51,298 nucleotides of DNA from an uncultured bacterium (GTDB taxonomy: Bacteria; Myxococcota_A; UBA9042; PHBI01): assembly GCA_938040325.1 (NCBI GenBank), contig CALHXW010000240.1:1-51298 (forward strand), written 5' to 3'. A model generated the notes under the pieces. That model was not told the origin of the DNA. It did not search any database and was given only the letters and a program-made list of their open reading frames with translations. Numbering within the stretch: the stretch's first letter is position 1; each line of letters starts with the position of its first letter. Below, in pieces: positions 26,565-36,003 of the stretch. Position numbers and translations under genes: made by a program.

Positions 26565-28301
26565 GTGCCTGCTGAGGCCGCTGACAGCTCAGCGCGGCGA
26601 GCCGCCGACCTAGAGTCGGTGGCCGCGACTCACTCGGCGGCTGCGCTCGCTTGGACAGGCGCCGACACGACACGGAGGGTGCGCCTCGCAGCGGGCGGAG
26701 CCGCCCTGCTCTGCTTAGGCGTCATGACCTGGACCATCGGCTTGCTCGCTGGCTTACCCTTTGTTGTGCTGATCGGAACGGCAGCCTTGTTGGGGCTGAG
26801 CCTTGGCTTGGTGGCAGCGACGCTGCTCTCGGCTCGCCTGAAGGACCGCAGCGAGTCGCTCGTGCACTGGGACATGCACAGCAGCCCTAAGCTTGTGAAG
26901 GGTCGGGTTCGTCACGAGCAGGTCGACGCTACGGCAAAGGTCGGCCGGCGCCCCCTCTCGGCGGTCAAGGCTCACGCAAGCCGTGGCTTGTCGGTAGGCT
27001 GCGTCCCCGTCGGTCCTGGGCGGATCGGCGTTGAGCTCGAGGCGAAGACGCTTGGCGACTGCTGGATCCACGGGTTCACCGTTCGGATGGAGTCGTGGGC
27101 GGGGCTCTTCCACGTCTCGGAGTACCTTCCTGCCTCTCAGCGCTTCACGACCGTTCCCCGACGTTTCGCGGGAAACAACGCCGCTTCGTTGCGGTCGACA
27201 CGGACTGCCGTCTACGAGCACACAGGGAGCACCAGCCGCAAGCGGCGTGGGTTCGGGCTCGAGATTCGCGAGCTCCGCGATTTCCAGGCGGGTGACCCCT
27301 TCAAGCACATCGCGTGGCGAGCCAGCGCACGGCGCGGAAAGCTTGTGTCGCGTGAGTTCGAGTCCGATCGCGTCCTGAGCGCACAGCTGCTGGTCGACGT
27401 GTCACCGTCGATGAGCTGGGGGGTGCCGGGTGAGACGCGTCTAGACTATGCGCTCGACCTCGCTTACGAGCTTGCTGCGAACCTTATCGGCGACCGCGAC
27501 CGCGCAGGCCTCATGCTCTTTGACGACCGAGTGCGCCTCAAGGTCCAGTCAGGTGCCGGGCGTTCGCAGCTTACGCGTATCGTGGATGCGCTCTTGGAAG
27601 CGCCCTGGCTCATCCACGAGGACCGCACGGAGCTAAGCGACATCGAGCTGGTGGAGCGTGTCGCGTCGTTCCTCTCAAGCCAGGAGGGACGTAGCTTCGA
27701 GCTGCCCGATGGACTGTTGACCCACACGAGCATGCAGCTCATCCGACATGACGAGGCGAGAGTCATCGAACATGCTCAGGAAGCTCTACAGGTGGTTGCG
27801 CTGGAGCGCGCCCGAGGGCCGCTTGTGCCCTTCGACTCCTACTCAGCGGACTACCAACGCAGCATCCTCCGCGCGTTCTGCCGACACAAAGGGGTCGATC
27901 TGCCGCTTGACCCGTCGCCTGTGAGTCGCGGCCAAGCACGCGGGCTTGAAGCCGCTGTCCATGAGCTGATTGCGGCGCGGGGTGGACCCTTCACGGTCGT
28001 TGTCATCTCCGACTTCTACAGCGCCAACGACTTGAGCGCGCTGCGCCGCATCGCCGTAGCGCTCCGCCGCCGCCGCCACTCGCTGGTTGTGCTCTGCCCC
28101 AATGATCCGGCGTTCGACGCGGCAAACGCCGCCGGTCGAGGGCCGCTGGAGCAGGCGATTATCGACGTTGAGCAGCTACGGATTCGGCGGCATGTTGCGG
28201 CCGCGCAAGCGGTCCTTAGGCCTGCTGGTGCCGTCTTCCTCCCCGTCGGTCCGCGGGACGCGCTCCAGCTGGTGCTCGCGCGGCTACGACAGGCGGCGTA
28301 G
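26565..28301 (+). CDS. DUF58/von Willebrand A-type membrane protein
   Basis: 578 aa from a GTG at 26565 with GGCGGTGA upstream. Two transmembrane helices at about 39-91 (LAAGGAALLCLGVMTWTIGLLAGLP ...), then a beta-rich region, then the DUF58 signature DFQAGDPFKHIAWRASARRG (from about residue 239) leading into a vWA fold with MIDAS motif DVSPS (about 277-281). It probably binds MoxR or a membrane partner through the metal-ion site. Between about residues 375 and 460 there is an extra helical segment (SFELPDGLLTHTSMQLIRHDEARVIEHAQ). It sits directly after moxR, the canonical arrangement. Confidence 0.9.
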   Translation: MPAEAADSSARRAADLESVAATHSAAALAWTGADTTRRVRLAAGGAALLCLGVMTWTIGLLAGLPFVVLIGTAALLGLSLGLVAATLLSARLKDRSESLVHWDMHSSPKLVKGRVRHEQVDATAKVGRRPLSAVKAHASRGLSVGCVPVGPGRIGVELEAKTLGDCWIHGFTVRMESWAGLFHVSEYLPASQRFTTVPRRFAGNNAASLRSTRTAVYEHTGSTSRKRRGFGLEIRELRDFQAGDPFKHIAWRASARRGKLVSREFESDRVLSAQLLVDVSPSMSWGVPGETRLDYALDLAYELAANLIGDRDRAGLMLFDDRVRLKVQSGAGRSQLTRIVDALLEAPWLIHEDRTELSDIELVERVASFLSSQEGRSFELPDGLLTHTSMQLIRHDEARVIEHAQEALQVVALERARGPLVPFDSYSADYQRSILRAFCRHKGVDLPLDPSPVSRGQARGLEAAVHELIAARGGPFTVVVISDFYSANDLSALRRIAVALRRRRHSLVVLCPNDPAFDAANAAGRGPLEQAIIDVEQLRIRRHVAAAQAVLRPAGAVFLPVGPRDALQLVLARLRQAA

Positions 28302-28376
28302 TGCCGGCCCGTCCTTGTCGTGCGAGCAACGAGGTGCAGCCATGAAGGGCTTGGCGCACCCACCGCGTCGACGTCG

Positions 28377-30254
28377 CTAGGGAGCGACCGCGGAGACATC
28401 GGCTGTATAGATGCGGCTGGTCCAGATGCTGAGGCCGCGTTCCTTGTGGCCGCGGTGGTAGAAGACGGTCTTGCCATCCTTTGAGAACGCGCCGGCGTAC
28501 TCGTCAGCGTGGTCATCGGCGACGCTGACCACATCCCCGGTCTCGAGATCGACAATCGCAACGTTTCGATTGCCGCCATCGAGGCGGTCGACCGCGACCC
28601 GCTTTCCGTCTGGTGAAAACGTGATCGAGGCCACGCGCATGCGCACGACACGGCGGTACTCACCCGTCTTGAGCGTCAGAAGCCCGAGCCAACGCCCGTC
28701 ATTAGCGCTCTCACTGACCACGAGTCGGTCGCCTGACGGTGACGCTTGAACACGCTCGAAGGAGCCCGTGCCGCCAATGGCCTCGCCCTGCCCGTCTTCA
28801 GCCGTCGCAGGCCCCACGACAGCACGCTCCTTGGGGCCATCTTGGGTGAGCTCGACCTCATAAATGCTGCGGCTCTCGGCCCCCTCGAACGCGAGCGACA
28901 GGTAGTAGCGGTCACTTCCAGCTCCCCACGCGACCGACCCCATCGAGCCAAGCTCATGGGAGAACACGAGCTCATCGTTGGCATTGCCGCCAGCCGCAGC
29001 TGCTGACCACAAGCGCAACGAACTCGGAGCTCGACGGGCCGTTCGGTGCCAGTACGCAATGCGCGTGCCGTCTGGTGAGATGGCCGGGGTTGAGAAGTAG
29101 TGCTCAGCATGGCTTGCAAGCCGCTCGTACGTGCAGTCTTCGAGGTTGACCCGCACGAGAGACTTCGACCACTGCCACTCGTCAAGGACCACCGCTGCGT
29201 AGCGTCCGTCCCGCGACACGCTTGGCCAGCTGAAGATGTTGAACACCTCAAGACACGTCTTGGCCGCACCGCCGCCGGCGGGTAGGAGGACGAGCCGCTC
29301 GCCACGGTCGAGCGCTCGCGCTTCCCTGCGGTCGTAGCGTACATCGCGCTCCCGAATGGTCGTCATGGCAACGACGCTCCCATCAGGACCGCCACCGATC
29401 ACGTAGGCCTCGCCGAGCGCATCTGTCTTGCGCCTGTCTGGACGGATCCCGGCCTCTGCGTCGCGAGCACGGACTTTCTCGGCCCGCTCATTCCACCCAT
29501 CGACCTTGAGTCGGTGCTGTTGCGGGTTGGCGAAGAGCGCGCTCATGGTCGACTTCTGCTTGAGCTGGTCACGATCGAGCCCGTCGCCAGTGCGATACGG
29601 CTCAAGCGCGGGCTGCTCCGCAATCGCGGTCGCCAGTGGCGAGAGCAGTCGCTCAACGACGAACTCAGTGAACTTTGAGAGCCCCTTGGCAACGCCCCGC
29701 TCGGAGTACATCAATCCAAGGGGCTCGTCGACGAGGGCCCATGACTCGCGGGTCACAGCGTCGTGAAGCGTCGCCGTTGCTCGGTAGCGTTGTTCCGACG
29801 CGCCATCCTTTGACAGCGGCAGCTCCCCATCCGCGGTCAATCGGAGCTCGCCCCTAACGACCCACCTGGCTCCGGCCTCTGCCGCGCGGTTGAGCAGCGT
29901 CGACAGGTCCGCTGGTTTGTCGATCGTTTCCCTCACACGTGGGTCTGCACTCGGCACTGCCACGAGGCCTAGGGTGGAGAGGCTCGCCTCCAGCGCCTCG
30001 GTCGCGCGACTGGCGTAGCGGTCACCGTCCCACCAGTCCCTGGCCTGGGCGTTCGGACTCGGGACATCTGCCACGCCAAGCGCCACTAGGACGTGGGTCG
30101 GTTGTGGCTCGGCCGTGTCGCCGCTTAGCAACAAAAAAGCCGCCACAGCGCCGACCACAACGACCGCAGCCCCAAGGATGAGCCCCTTGTTGCCGCCGGT
30201 CCTTGGTGTCCAGTCGTCTTCAGCGATAGGCGCAGTTGTCTGTGCTTCGGTCAC
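28377..30254 (-). CDS. Membrane-anchored beta-propeller protein (TolB/PD40-like)
   Basis: 625 aa from the GTG at 30254, chosen because AGGGGA lies about 8 nt upstream and the protein then starts just before a single transmembrane helix at residues 24-44 (GLILGAAVVVVGAVAAFLLL). The frame stays open upstream but there it is antisense to the lipoprotein gene. Residues 50-200 resemble a TolB-N/lipoprotein-like alpha/beta domain. The C-terminal half has WD40-like PD40 blades (STPAISPDGTRIAYWHR, ITFSPDGKRVAVDRLD, GAFSKDGKTVFYHR). It is probably periplasmic and protein-binding. It is divergent from the lipoprotein hydrolase gene with only 124 bp between starts. It has no tol-pal neighbours, so it is not the TolB gene itself. 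Confidence 0.8.
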   Translation of the reverse strand: MTEAQTTAPIAEDDWTPRTGGNKGLILGAAVVVVGAVAAFLLLSGDTAEPQPTHVLVALGVADVPSPNAQARDWWDGDRYASRATEALEASLSTLGLVAVPSADPRVRETIDKPADLSTLLNRAAEAGARWVVRGELRLTADGELPLSKDGASEQRYRATATLHDAVTRESWALVDEPLGLMYSERGVAKGLSKFTEFVVERLLSPLATAIAEQPALEPYRTGDGLDRDQLKQKSTMSALFANPQQHRLKVDGWNERAEKVRARDAEAGIRPDRRKTDALGEAYVIGGGPDGSVVAMTTIRERDVRYDRREARALDRGERLVLLPAGGGAAKTCLEVFNIFSWPSVSRDGRYAAVVLDEWQWSKSLVRVNLEDCTYERLASHAEHYFSTPAISPDGTRIAYWHRTARRAPSSLRLWSAAAAGGNANDELVFSHELGSMGSVAWGAGSDRYYLSLAFEGAESRSIYEVELTQDGPKERAVVGPATAEDGQGEAIGGTGSFERVQASPSGDRLVVSESANDGRWLGLLTLKTGEYRRVVRMRVASITFSPDGKRVAVDRLDGGNRNVAIVDLETGDVVSVADDHADEYAGAFSKDGKTVFYHRGHKERGLSIWTSRIYTADVSAVAP

Positions 30255-30378
30255 GAGCTTGTCCCCTGGGTTGTCGCCGCGTCGCCAACGCGCCGCGCGA
30301 TCTTGTGCTGCTGATTGGACACCTGACCGTTCCCAGGAAGGCGCCATAACTTCAAGGAAATCTGAACTTGAATCGAAC

Positions 30379-32385
30379 ATGCGTTTGGCGGACGGTGGCG
30401 CCGTGAAACATCTAACCGCATCGTTCGTTGTCGCTGCCATCGTCCCTGTGCTGCTAGGCGGCTGTTCGTCGGATCCGGCAAATCCATCGAACGCCGACGC
30501 CGACATCGCCACGGATGTGGCGGATGACACGTCGGCAGACACGTTTGTTCCACCGGCTGCGCGACAAGCTGGTGAGCTCGCCGCAAGACCAGCCGAGTGC
30601 GAGGGCTCAGCCACGATCCGGTGTGCCCTTCCCTTCCCGTCGAATGCCTTCCTCGACCTAGATCCGACCACGACAACCGGACTTCGCGTGTCGTCCGAGC
30701 GCCTGCCCGTTGGGCAAGGCGACAGTGCAGCCGCCTTGGCGCGTGCTGACGGCTTCTCCCGGCTCACCCCTATTCTTACAGCGTTTGACGGACCGCTCGA
30801 CCCGGCGACGATCGGCCTTGGGGAGACAGCCAGCCTTCGGCTCTACGCTGGCACCGCATCGGCGCCGCAGCACGTCGCGCTCGGGCGGTTCTATCTCACA
30901 GGCGAGGACACCGACGAGTCCTTGATCATCGCCTATCCGAGCGCACCGCTTGCCGGCGGAACGGAGCACGTTGCAGTGGTGACGGATGCGCTGACGTATG
31001 AGAGCGGTGTGGCTGTGGAGCGAAACCGGCACTCGGCCGTTGCGCTCGGCCTCGAGTCGCCGACAGACGCCACGGAGTGGGACGTTTGGGCCCATTTCGC
31101 GCCGGTCCGCGACCTGTTGGTTGGCGCCGACGTGCCCCTGGAGTCCGTGGTTCGCGTCTGGAACTTTACGACCAGGTCTAGAGACAACGCGCTAGCGGAC
31201 CTTCGCGCGGTTCGGGACGCGCACATTGAGGCGGTTCGCAGTGGAGCGGTCGACGTGTCGCTTGACGAGGTGGAGGTACGAGACGCGGGGCCCGTCCAAG
31301 CGATTGTCTACGGCACCGTGACCGGCCTGCCGAGCTTTGTCTCGGCTGACGCCGGCCTGGTGCGTGACCCGGAGGGTGTACCGATGGCTGCCGGATCAAC
31401 CAGCGCGCCGTTCCGCATCATGCTGCCGCGTGGGACGGACGACTATCGGGTCGTGATGTACGGCCATGGGACCGCTGGCAACGTCCGCGACTCGGCCTTC
31501 GACGACCTGATCGCCGACAAGAACGCCATGAAGGTTGGGTTCGAGTTTGATGGTTGGACCGGCAGCACCGTGGGGGAAAACTTGGGCAGTCTGCTGACTC
31601 CGGTCGCGGGAACTGACCGCATCGCCGCGCGGCTTGGGCAGTCCATCGCCACTGGCAACGCACTCTTCGAGCTCCTGACTGATAAGCTTGGCAGCCTCCT
31701 CGGGGAGCCGACTTGGACGGTCAATGGCGACGTAGTGGCCAATCCGACTGCCGGTCGGCAACCTTTGATGGATCAACCCATGTGGGCCGGAGGCTCGCTG
31801 GGTGGAACCATGGGCCTCGTGTTCTCCTACGTCGAACCCCGCATCGTGGGCGGCGTGCTCAACGTCCCGGGCGCTGGCTTCTCTCATTGGTTGCCGCGGT
31901 CGACCCTCTACCCGCTCTTTGAGCGCGCTCTTGGCGAGACGTACTCACCGCCGGTCGACCTCAACATGGCCATGGCGCTCTCGCAGCTCGTCTGGGACCC
32001 CGTCGATGGCGCGAACTGGGCGGACCCAACGAGCGGGCAGACGTTTCTCGTTCAGATGTCGGTTGGCGACCCAATCCTGCCCAACATCGGGTCGCGGCTT
32101 GTTGCCAATGCCGTGAAGGCACGCCTCATTGGCGCCGCGCTCCAGCCCATCGATAACCTGGTTCCGGCCGACACCGCTGTTGGCGAGTCGGGCTACACGC
32201 AGTACTGGGTGGATGACACGGGGCCTGTTGACGTGCATGGCTTTGCAGACAAGAACACGCCCGCCGGGGTCGCGGCACGGTCCCAGTTCATCGACTTCGT
32301 CGCCTCGTTGTGGGCAGGCAACCCAGTCATTACGCTGCCCGCCGCCTGCGTCGATGGTGCCTGCGATTTCCGAAGCCCTGAGTGA
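30379..32385 (+). CDS. Lipoprotein with alpha/beta-hydrolase features (bacterial virulence lipase-like)
   Basis: 668 aa from the ATG at 30379; a GTG at 30403 (MKHLTASFVVAAIVPVLLGGC) is an equally plausible start. The lipobox LGGC is followed by a short Asp/Ala/Thr linker, so it is a surface or periplasmic lipoprotein. The segment CALPFPSNAFLDLDPTTTTG resembles the N-terminal domain of the Aeromonas/Vibrio lipase family. Later YGHGTAGN and WAGGSLGGTMG (Ser at about residue 473) look like the oxyanion loop and nucleophile elbow of an alpha/beta hydrolase, with a possible His in DVHGFADKNTP. Activity and substrate are not shown. It is divergent from the propeller gene and convergent with a small conserved gene. 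Confidence 0.75.
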   Translation: MRLADGGAVKHLTASFVVAAIVPVLLGGCSSDPANPSNADADIATDVADDTSADTFVPPAARQAGELAARPAECEGSATIRCALPFPSNAFLDLDPTTTTGLRVSSERLPVGQGDSAAALARADGFSRLTPILTAFDGPLDPATIGLGETASLRLYAGTASAPQHVALGRFYLTGEDTDESLIIAYPSAPLAGGTEHVAVVTDALTYESGVAVERNRHSAVALGLESPTDATEWDVWAHFAPVRDLLVGADVPLESVVRVWNFTTRSRDNALADLRAVRDAHIEAVRSGAVDVSLDEVEVRDAGPVQAIVYGTVTGLPSFVSADAGLVRDPEGVPMAAGSTSAPFRIMLPRGTDDYRVVMYGHGTAGNVRDSAFDDLIADKNAMKVGFEFDGWTGSTVGENLGSLLTPVAGTDRIAARLGQSIATGNALFELLTDKLGSLLGEPTWTVNGDVVANPTAGRQPLMDQPMWAGGSLGGTMGLVFSYVEPRIVGGVLNVPGAGFSHWLPRSTLYPLFERALGETYSPPVDLNMAMALSQLVWDPVDGANWADPTSGQTFLVQMSVGDPILPNIGSRLVANAVKARLIGAALQPIDNLVPADTAVGESGYTQYWVDDTGPVDVHGFADKNTPAGVAARSQFIDFVASLWAGNPVITLPAACVDGACDFRSPE

Positions 32386-32396
32386 GCTAAGGCGCC

Positions 32397-32759
32397 TCAG
32401 CCATCGACGTTTTCGCGTTTCGGAGATGCCGCCACAAGGTCGACCGTGAGGGCCGTGCTGTAGACCTGGAAGAACTCCAAGAACGTGGCGAGGTCGCGCT
32501 TACGTGGCCATGCCTCGTCCTCATCGACCCACGACGCCAGCTCGTGCTCAAAGATGTCCTTGTGGTGGCGCTCGATCGCCCGCTCAAGGTCCTCTGGGCC
32601 CTCTACTTCCGCGAGGCAGTACGCCGTTGGGGCGGCTTGCAGCTCCTCGAGGCTCTCGGTGAGCTCACTCGCTTCGCTGGCGGGAAGCGCCTTTGTGAGC
32701 CAGTCGATGAACGGCTCCTGGGGAACAACAACAACGACGGTGCGATCTACGAGCCACAT
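32397..32759 (-). CDS. Conserved small protein of unknown function
   Basis: 120 aa, cytoplasmic and acidic. It begins MWLVDRTVVVVVPQEPFIDW and has the pattern IFEHELASWVDEDEAWP...FLEFFQV, which I recognise as a recurring family of uncharacterised proteins in proteobacteria (a form often starting with P/Q-PFxDW). No catalytic motif. It has AGGA before the ATG and sits 11 bp downstream of the convergent lipoprotein gene's stop; the large glycosyltransferase gene ends 80 bp away on the same strand. Function unknown. Confidence 0.7.
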   Translation of the reverse strand: MWLVDRTVVVVVPQEPFIDWLTKALPASEASELTESLEELQAAPTAYCLAEVEGPEDLERAIERHHKDIFEHELASWVDEDEAWPRKRDLATFLEFFQVYSTALTVDLVAASPKRENVDG

Positions 32760-32839
32760 GGGCGGTCCTGGTCTTGGGGCAACTTACGCGGCCTTGAGCG
32801 TAGGCCAAGGGGGCTGTCAGAAGAAAGCACAACGCCGTC

Positions 32840-35710
32840 CTACTGGCCGGGTTGTCGTCCGTGTTTGACGATGCGCTCTGGATGCACACGCTGCTCGTCG
32901 AGCCGCGTGGGCTTGATGAGCTGGTCGAACGGCGGCGTGAGGCTGTCGATGTTGACCGTGCCGATCAAGACGCGGTTCTGGCCGTCATGCTGGCCCTCTT
33001 CCACCACGAAGCGTTGCCCGGTCTTGCGGTGATAGACCCCCATGTAGACCTTGTACTCTCCCGTCGGGAGTCCCGGCGGAAGCTGAACGAGGACGCGGTT
33101 CTCAAGGATCTGACCGGCTTGCCAACGAGGCGCAGGGTACATCCAGTCGCCAGGGATGTGGTCGTACGGAATGCGACGTCCTTCCGTCTCAGCGTGGATG
33201 AAGAAGAAGACATCGTCTGCGAGCGGACCTGGCAGCTCCCACCAGGTCGTTGCAAAGAACTCATGGCGTTGCGTGGCCTCTGACTGCACGTCGGATCCCA
33301 ACAGCTTGAGTCCGTTCGTGAGTGTCGCCTTGGGCCCGGTGAGCCCTTCAGGGACCGCATCAAGGACGACTTCTCCAGGGGTCTGCTCCCACAGATCACG
33401 GCGCTCAAACAGCGAGAGGTAGTAGCTCCGTGAGCGCGGCCAGGTGCGGACGTGGACGTAGTTCTGTTGGAACTTTCGGTTGTAGATTCCAAACTGGAAC
33501 GAGTTCGAACCGATGGCGCCGCCAATGGACGCGGGAGTCGGTTCCTTAGCGAACTTTTCGGCCACCCGGTCCATGCTCTGGCCGCGGACGTACGAGGTGA
33601 GGATGACCCACTCGGGGTTGCGTTCGTAAAAGTACTCGCGCATGTCCCGGTTGAAGTCGCGCTGGTTGTGCCGCGACTCGGTGGCCATGAACGCGTGTAG
33701 TCCATAGTCATAGCGCGCACGTGCGACCGTCCCTTCAACGAGCCCAATGAAGTCGAAGAAGGCAATGTCAGGCGCATGGTACGGGGTCGACCCCATGTCC
33801 TGGAACGCGGCGAGCGCGCCCGGGGCCGCATGACGCGTGATGAACTTGCCCATGTCGGGATGGTAGTTGCCGCTGAGGTCTCCGCGTCCGTTAAAGCCAC
33901 CCATGCTGTTGTACGTGAACGTAAACGACAGCGCTGAGGCGACGATGACGCCAGCCCAGGCCATCAGCCAGATCACCCGTCGCGGCCAGACGCCGCTCAC
34001 GAGCTTGACGAACGCTCGGACGATGTTCTCAAGGCCGAGCGCTGCGAGGAGCGCTAGGAAAGGAAGCGCAGGCAGGTAGAGCCGATGCCACCGCATCTCG
34101 TCCACGCCAACCTTGACGACGAAGCCCATGAACCCGACCACGATGCCAACCATCACCAGCTTCTCGATGACGCGTCGGCGGTCTAGGAATGCAAAGGGCG
34201 TCAGAGCCACGAGCACGCCGAGGTTGTTGAAGTCGAACATCTCGCGGAGCTTGCCCGCACCGGCAACCAACGCCAGCGTCGAGTCGCCCGTCTTGACGAA
34301 GAACGTGTTGGGAAGCAACGACCCATAGTAGAGAAGACGGAAGAGGTGCAGTGGCACCGTCACGGCGAGGAGACCGACGCCCCACATCAGCGTCACGCGG
34401 TCGAGGCGACGGTGGCGTACAACGCGCCAAAGCAGCGGCAGCCCGACGAGGATGCCGATCAAGTGAATCTCGGGTCGCGTGAGGCATGCCACGCCCATGA
34501 GCAAACCGCTGTAGAGCGGTCGGCGGTCGGGCCCGTCGGCGTTGCGTTCCGTTTTAGTACCGACAGGCGGGACAGCGCCTGCCTCATCGCCTGACGCCGC
34601 CTGGGAGCGCCACGATGACCACAAGAGGTATGCGCTCATGATGGGGGCAAACATCGCCAGTGGTTGCTCCATCCCGCTCGTAGACCAGAGCGCGACGTTG
34701 CTTGCAGTCGCGATCCAGAGGGCGGCCCAGAGGTCGGCGCGGTAACGCGTCATGCCGTGCATCAGCACAGCCGTGCGGCTCAACGCGAGCAGCATGCCGA
34801 TGCAAAGAAGGGTCCCGAGCACCTCGCAGACTTGGAACAGATCGAGCCCGAGCGCCTCGAAGGGCACCATAAGGATCGTCCAAAAGAAGTTGGTGATGCC
34901 CTCAAGGTACTCGCCGTTGTTGAAGACGAGACCGTTGCCGTTGACGACGTTTTGCGCATATCGAAACGAGATGTAGGCGTCGTCTTTAACGAAGTCGACG
35001 GCCACCACGATGGAGGCGATCAAGACGCCGACGACGCCCAAGAACGCGAGTCGACGAGCGCGTGTGCTTGGTGGGTCGAGCTGAAGCGGCTGTAGCCCGC
35101 CGGTACGCTTAAACACCAGCCAACGGAGTAGCCACATGAGGGCAAACCCGATCGCCAGGGCAAGCAGCCACCCATGCCACGGCTGGATGAACGCGTTGAA
35201 TCGCTCGCCCGCCATCGCGCTTGGCGTGAAGACGGCGACGCTGCCGTGCGAGCCGCTGCGGTCGAGAGCGAGGAAGCCTGCATGGATCCGATTGTCGCTG
35301 GCTTTCGGACTGATGAGCTTGACGCGCTTGCCGGTCTTTCGATGGTACAGCCCCACGTAGACCTCGAGCCTCTGCGGGTCACAGGCCTTGTGATCGAAGA
35401 CCGTGAGCGTCATCTCATGGGCGACGACGCCATTGCTAGCCGCAGGAGGCTTTGCGTCGCGTACGGCACGGCACCGACTGGTGGTCGACTCCAAGTGCAC
35501 GAACGTCGTGACGTTGGGCGGCAGCTCGCCGTCGACTCCAAAGTAGAAGCGAAGCGGGACGTCGACGCCAACGGCGATCGACGCCGGAGCCTCCAGGCCG
35601 AAGAAGCGGACGCCGTCCTCAAGCTCCACGGCATCGGAGTCCGATAGTCCGCTCGGCAAAGGGGACGCCAGCAGGAGGGCCGTCATCATGGATGCGATCG
35701 TCATCGTCAC
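32840..35710 (-). CDS. Large membrane glycosyltransferase-like protein with duplicated end domains
   Basis: 956 aa from a GTG (AAAGGCG upstream; an ATG is two codons in). A signal-like N-terminus precedes an extracytoplasmic beta domain (about 28-150). Then come about 12 hydrophobic helices in the GT-C style of AftB and ArnT: a first-loop motif [18 protein letters not shown] with a [13 protein letters not shown] companion typical of polyprenyl-phosphate-sugar transferases. A periplasmic region carries the C-terminal domain (about 770-956). The two beta domains are homologous: [10 protein letters not shown] at 120-129 and [10 protein letters not shown] at 891-900. The donor is probably a lipid-linked sugar; the acceptor is unknown. 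It is monocistronic. Confidence 0.8.
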   Translation of the reverse strand: MTMTIASMMTALLLASPLPSGLSDSDAVELEDGVRFFGLEAPASIAVGVDVPLRFYFGVDGELPPNVTTFVHLESTTSRCRAVRDAKPPAASNGVVAHEMTLTVFDHKACDPQRLEVYVGLYHRKTGKRVKLISPKASDNRIHAGFLALDRSGSHGSVAVFTPSAMAGERFNAFIQPWHGWLLALAIGFALMWLLRWLVFKRTGGLQPLQLDPPSTRARRLAFLGVVGVLIASIVVAVDFVKDDAYISFRYAQNVVNGNGLVFNNGEYLEGITNFFWTILMVPFEALGLDLFQVCEVLGTLLCIGMLLALSRTAVLMHGMTRYRADLWAALWIATASNVALWSTSGMEQPLAMFAPIMSAYLLWSSWRSQAASGDEAGAVPPVGTKTERNADGPDRRPLYSGLLMGVACLTRPEIHLIGILVGLPLLWRVVRHRRLDRVTLMWGVGLLAVTVPLHLFRLLYYGSLLPNTFFVKTGDSTLALVAGAGKLREMFDFNNLGVLVALTPFAFLDRRRVIEKLVMVGIVVGFMGFVVKVGVDEMRWHRLYLPALPFLALLAALGLENIVRAFVKLVSGVWPRRVIWLMAWAGVIVASALSFTFTYNSMGGFNGRGDLSGNYHPDMGKFITRHAAPGALAAFQDMGSTPYHAPDIAFFDFIGLVEGTVARARYDYGLHAFMATESRHNQRDFNRDMREYFYERNPEWVILTSYVRGQSMDRVAEKFAKEPTPASIGGAIGSNSFQFGIYNRKFQQNYVHVRTWPRSRSYYLSLFERRDLWEQTPGEVVLDAVPEGLTGPKATLTNGLKLLGSDVQSEATQRHEFFATTWWELPGPLADDVFFFIHAETEGRRIPYDHIPGDWMYPAPRWQAGQILENRVLVQLPPGLPTGEYKVYMGVYHRKTGQRFVVEEGQHDGQNRVLIGTVNIDSLTPPFDQLIKPTRLDEQRVHPERIVKHGRQPGQ

Positions 35711-36003
35711 GTAAGCGCCTTTAGCAGCGTCAACAACGCTGCGCTTCTAGCAGGTCGTTGCCATTGGCTCCACGTCGACATGAGAATCGGCCGCTCGTGG
35801 CGACGGAGCCGCACAACGAGGGGCTCAGCGCGCTTCCGAAAGATCGCTGTGGCTGGCGAGCGGGCAGCAGCATTGATGCGTCTACGATCAGCCGGCAGCA
35901 CCGGCCACGGTTAACGAACGTAGCTCATCGAGCTGCTGACGATGGTTTCGACCGAGCACGCGCCAGCGAGTGTCGATTCGGCACGACGGGCGACTGCAGC
36001 GCG
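35711..36003. other. Noncoding gap between the glycosyltransferase and kinase genes
   Basis: About 290 bp without a credible gene or hairpin terminator. The kinase gene ends at its right edge and the glycosyltransferase starts at its left edge, both on the minus strand, so a promoter for the glycosyltransferase must lie here; I cannot point to its hexamers. Confidence 0.4.

Noticed and set aside
30255..30767. Extension of the propeller gene on the minus strand over the lipoprotein gene
   Set aside because: Antisense to the signal peptide and linker of the lipoprotein; the GTG at 30254 has a ribosome site and directly precedes the membrane helix.
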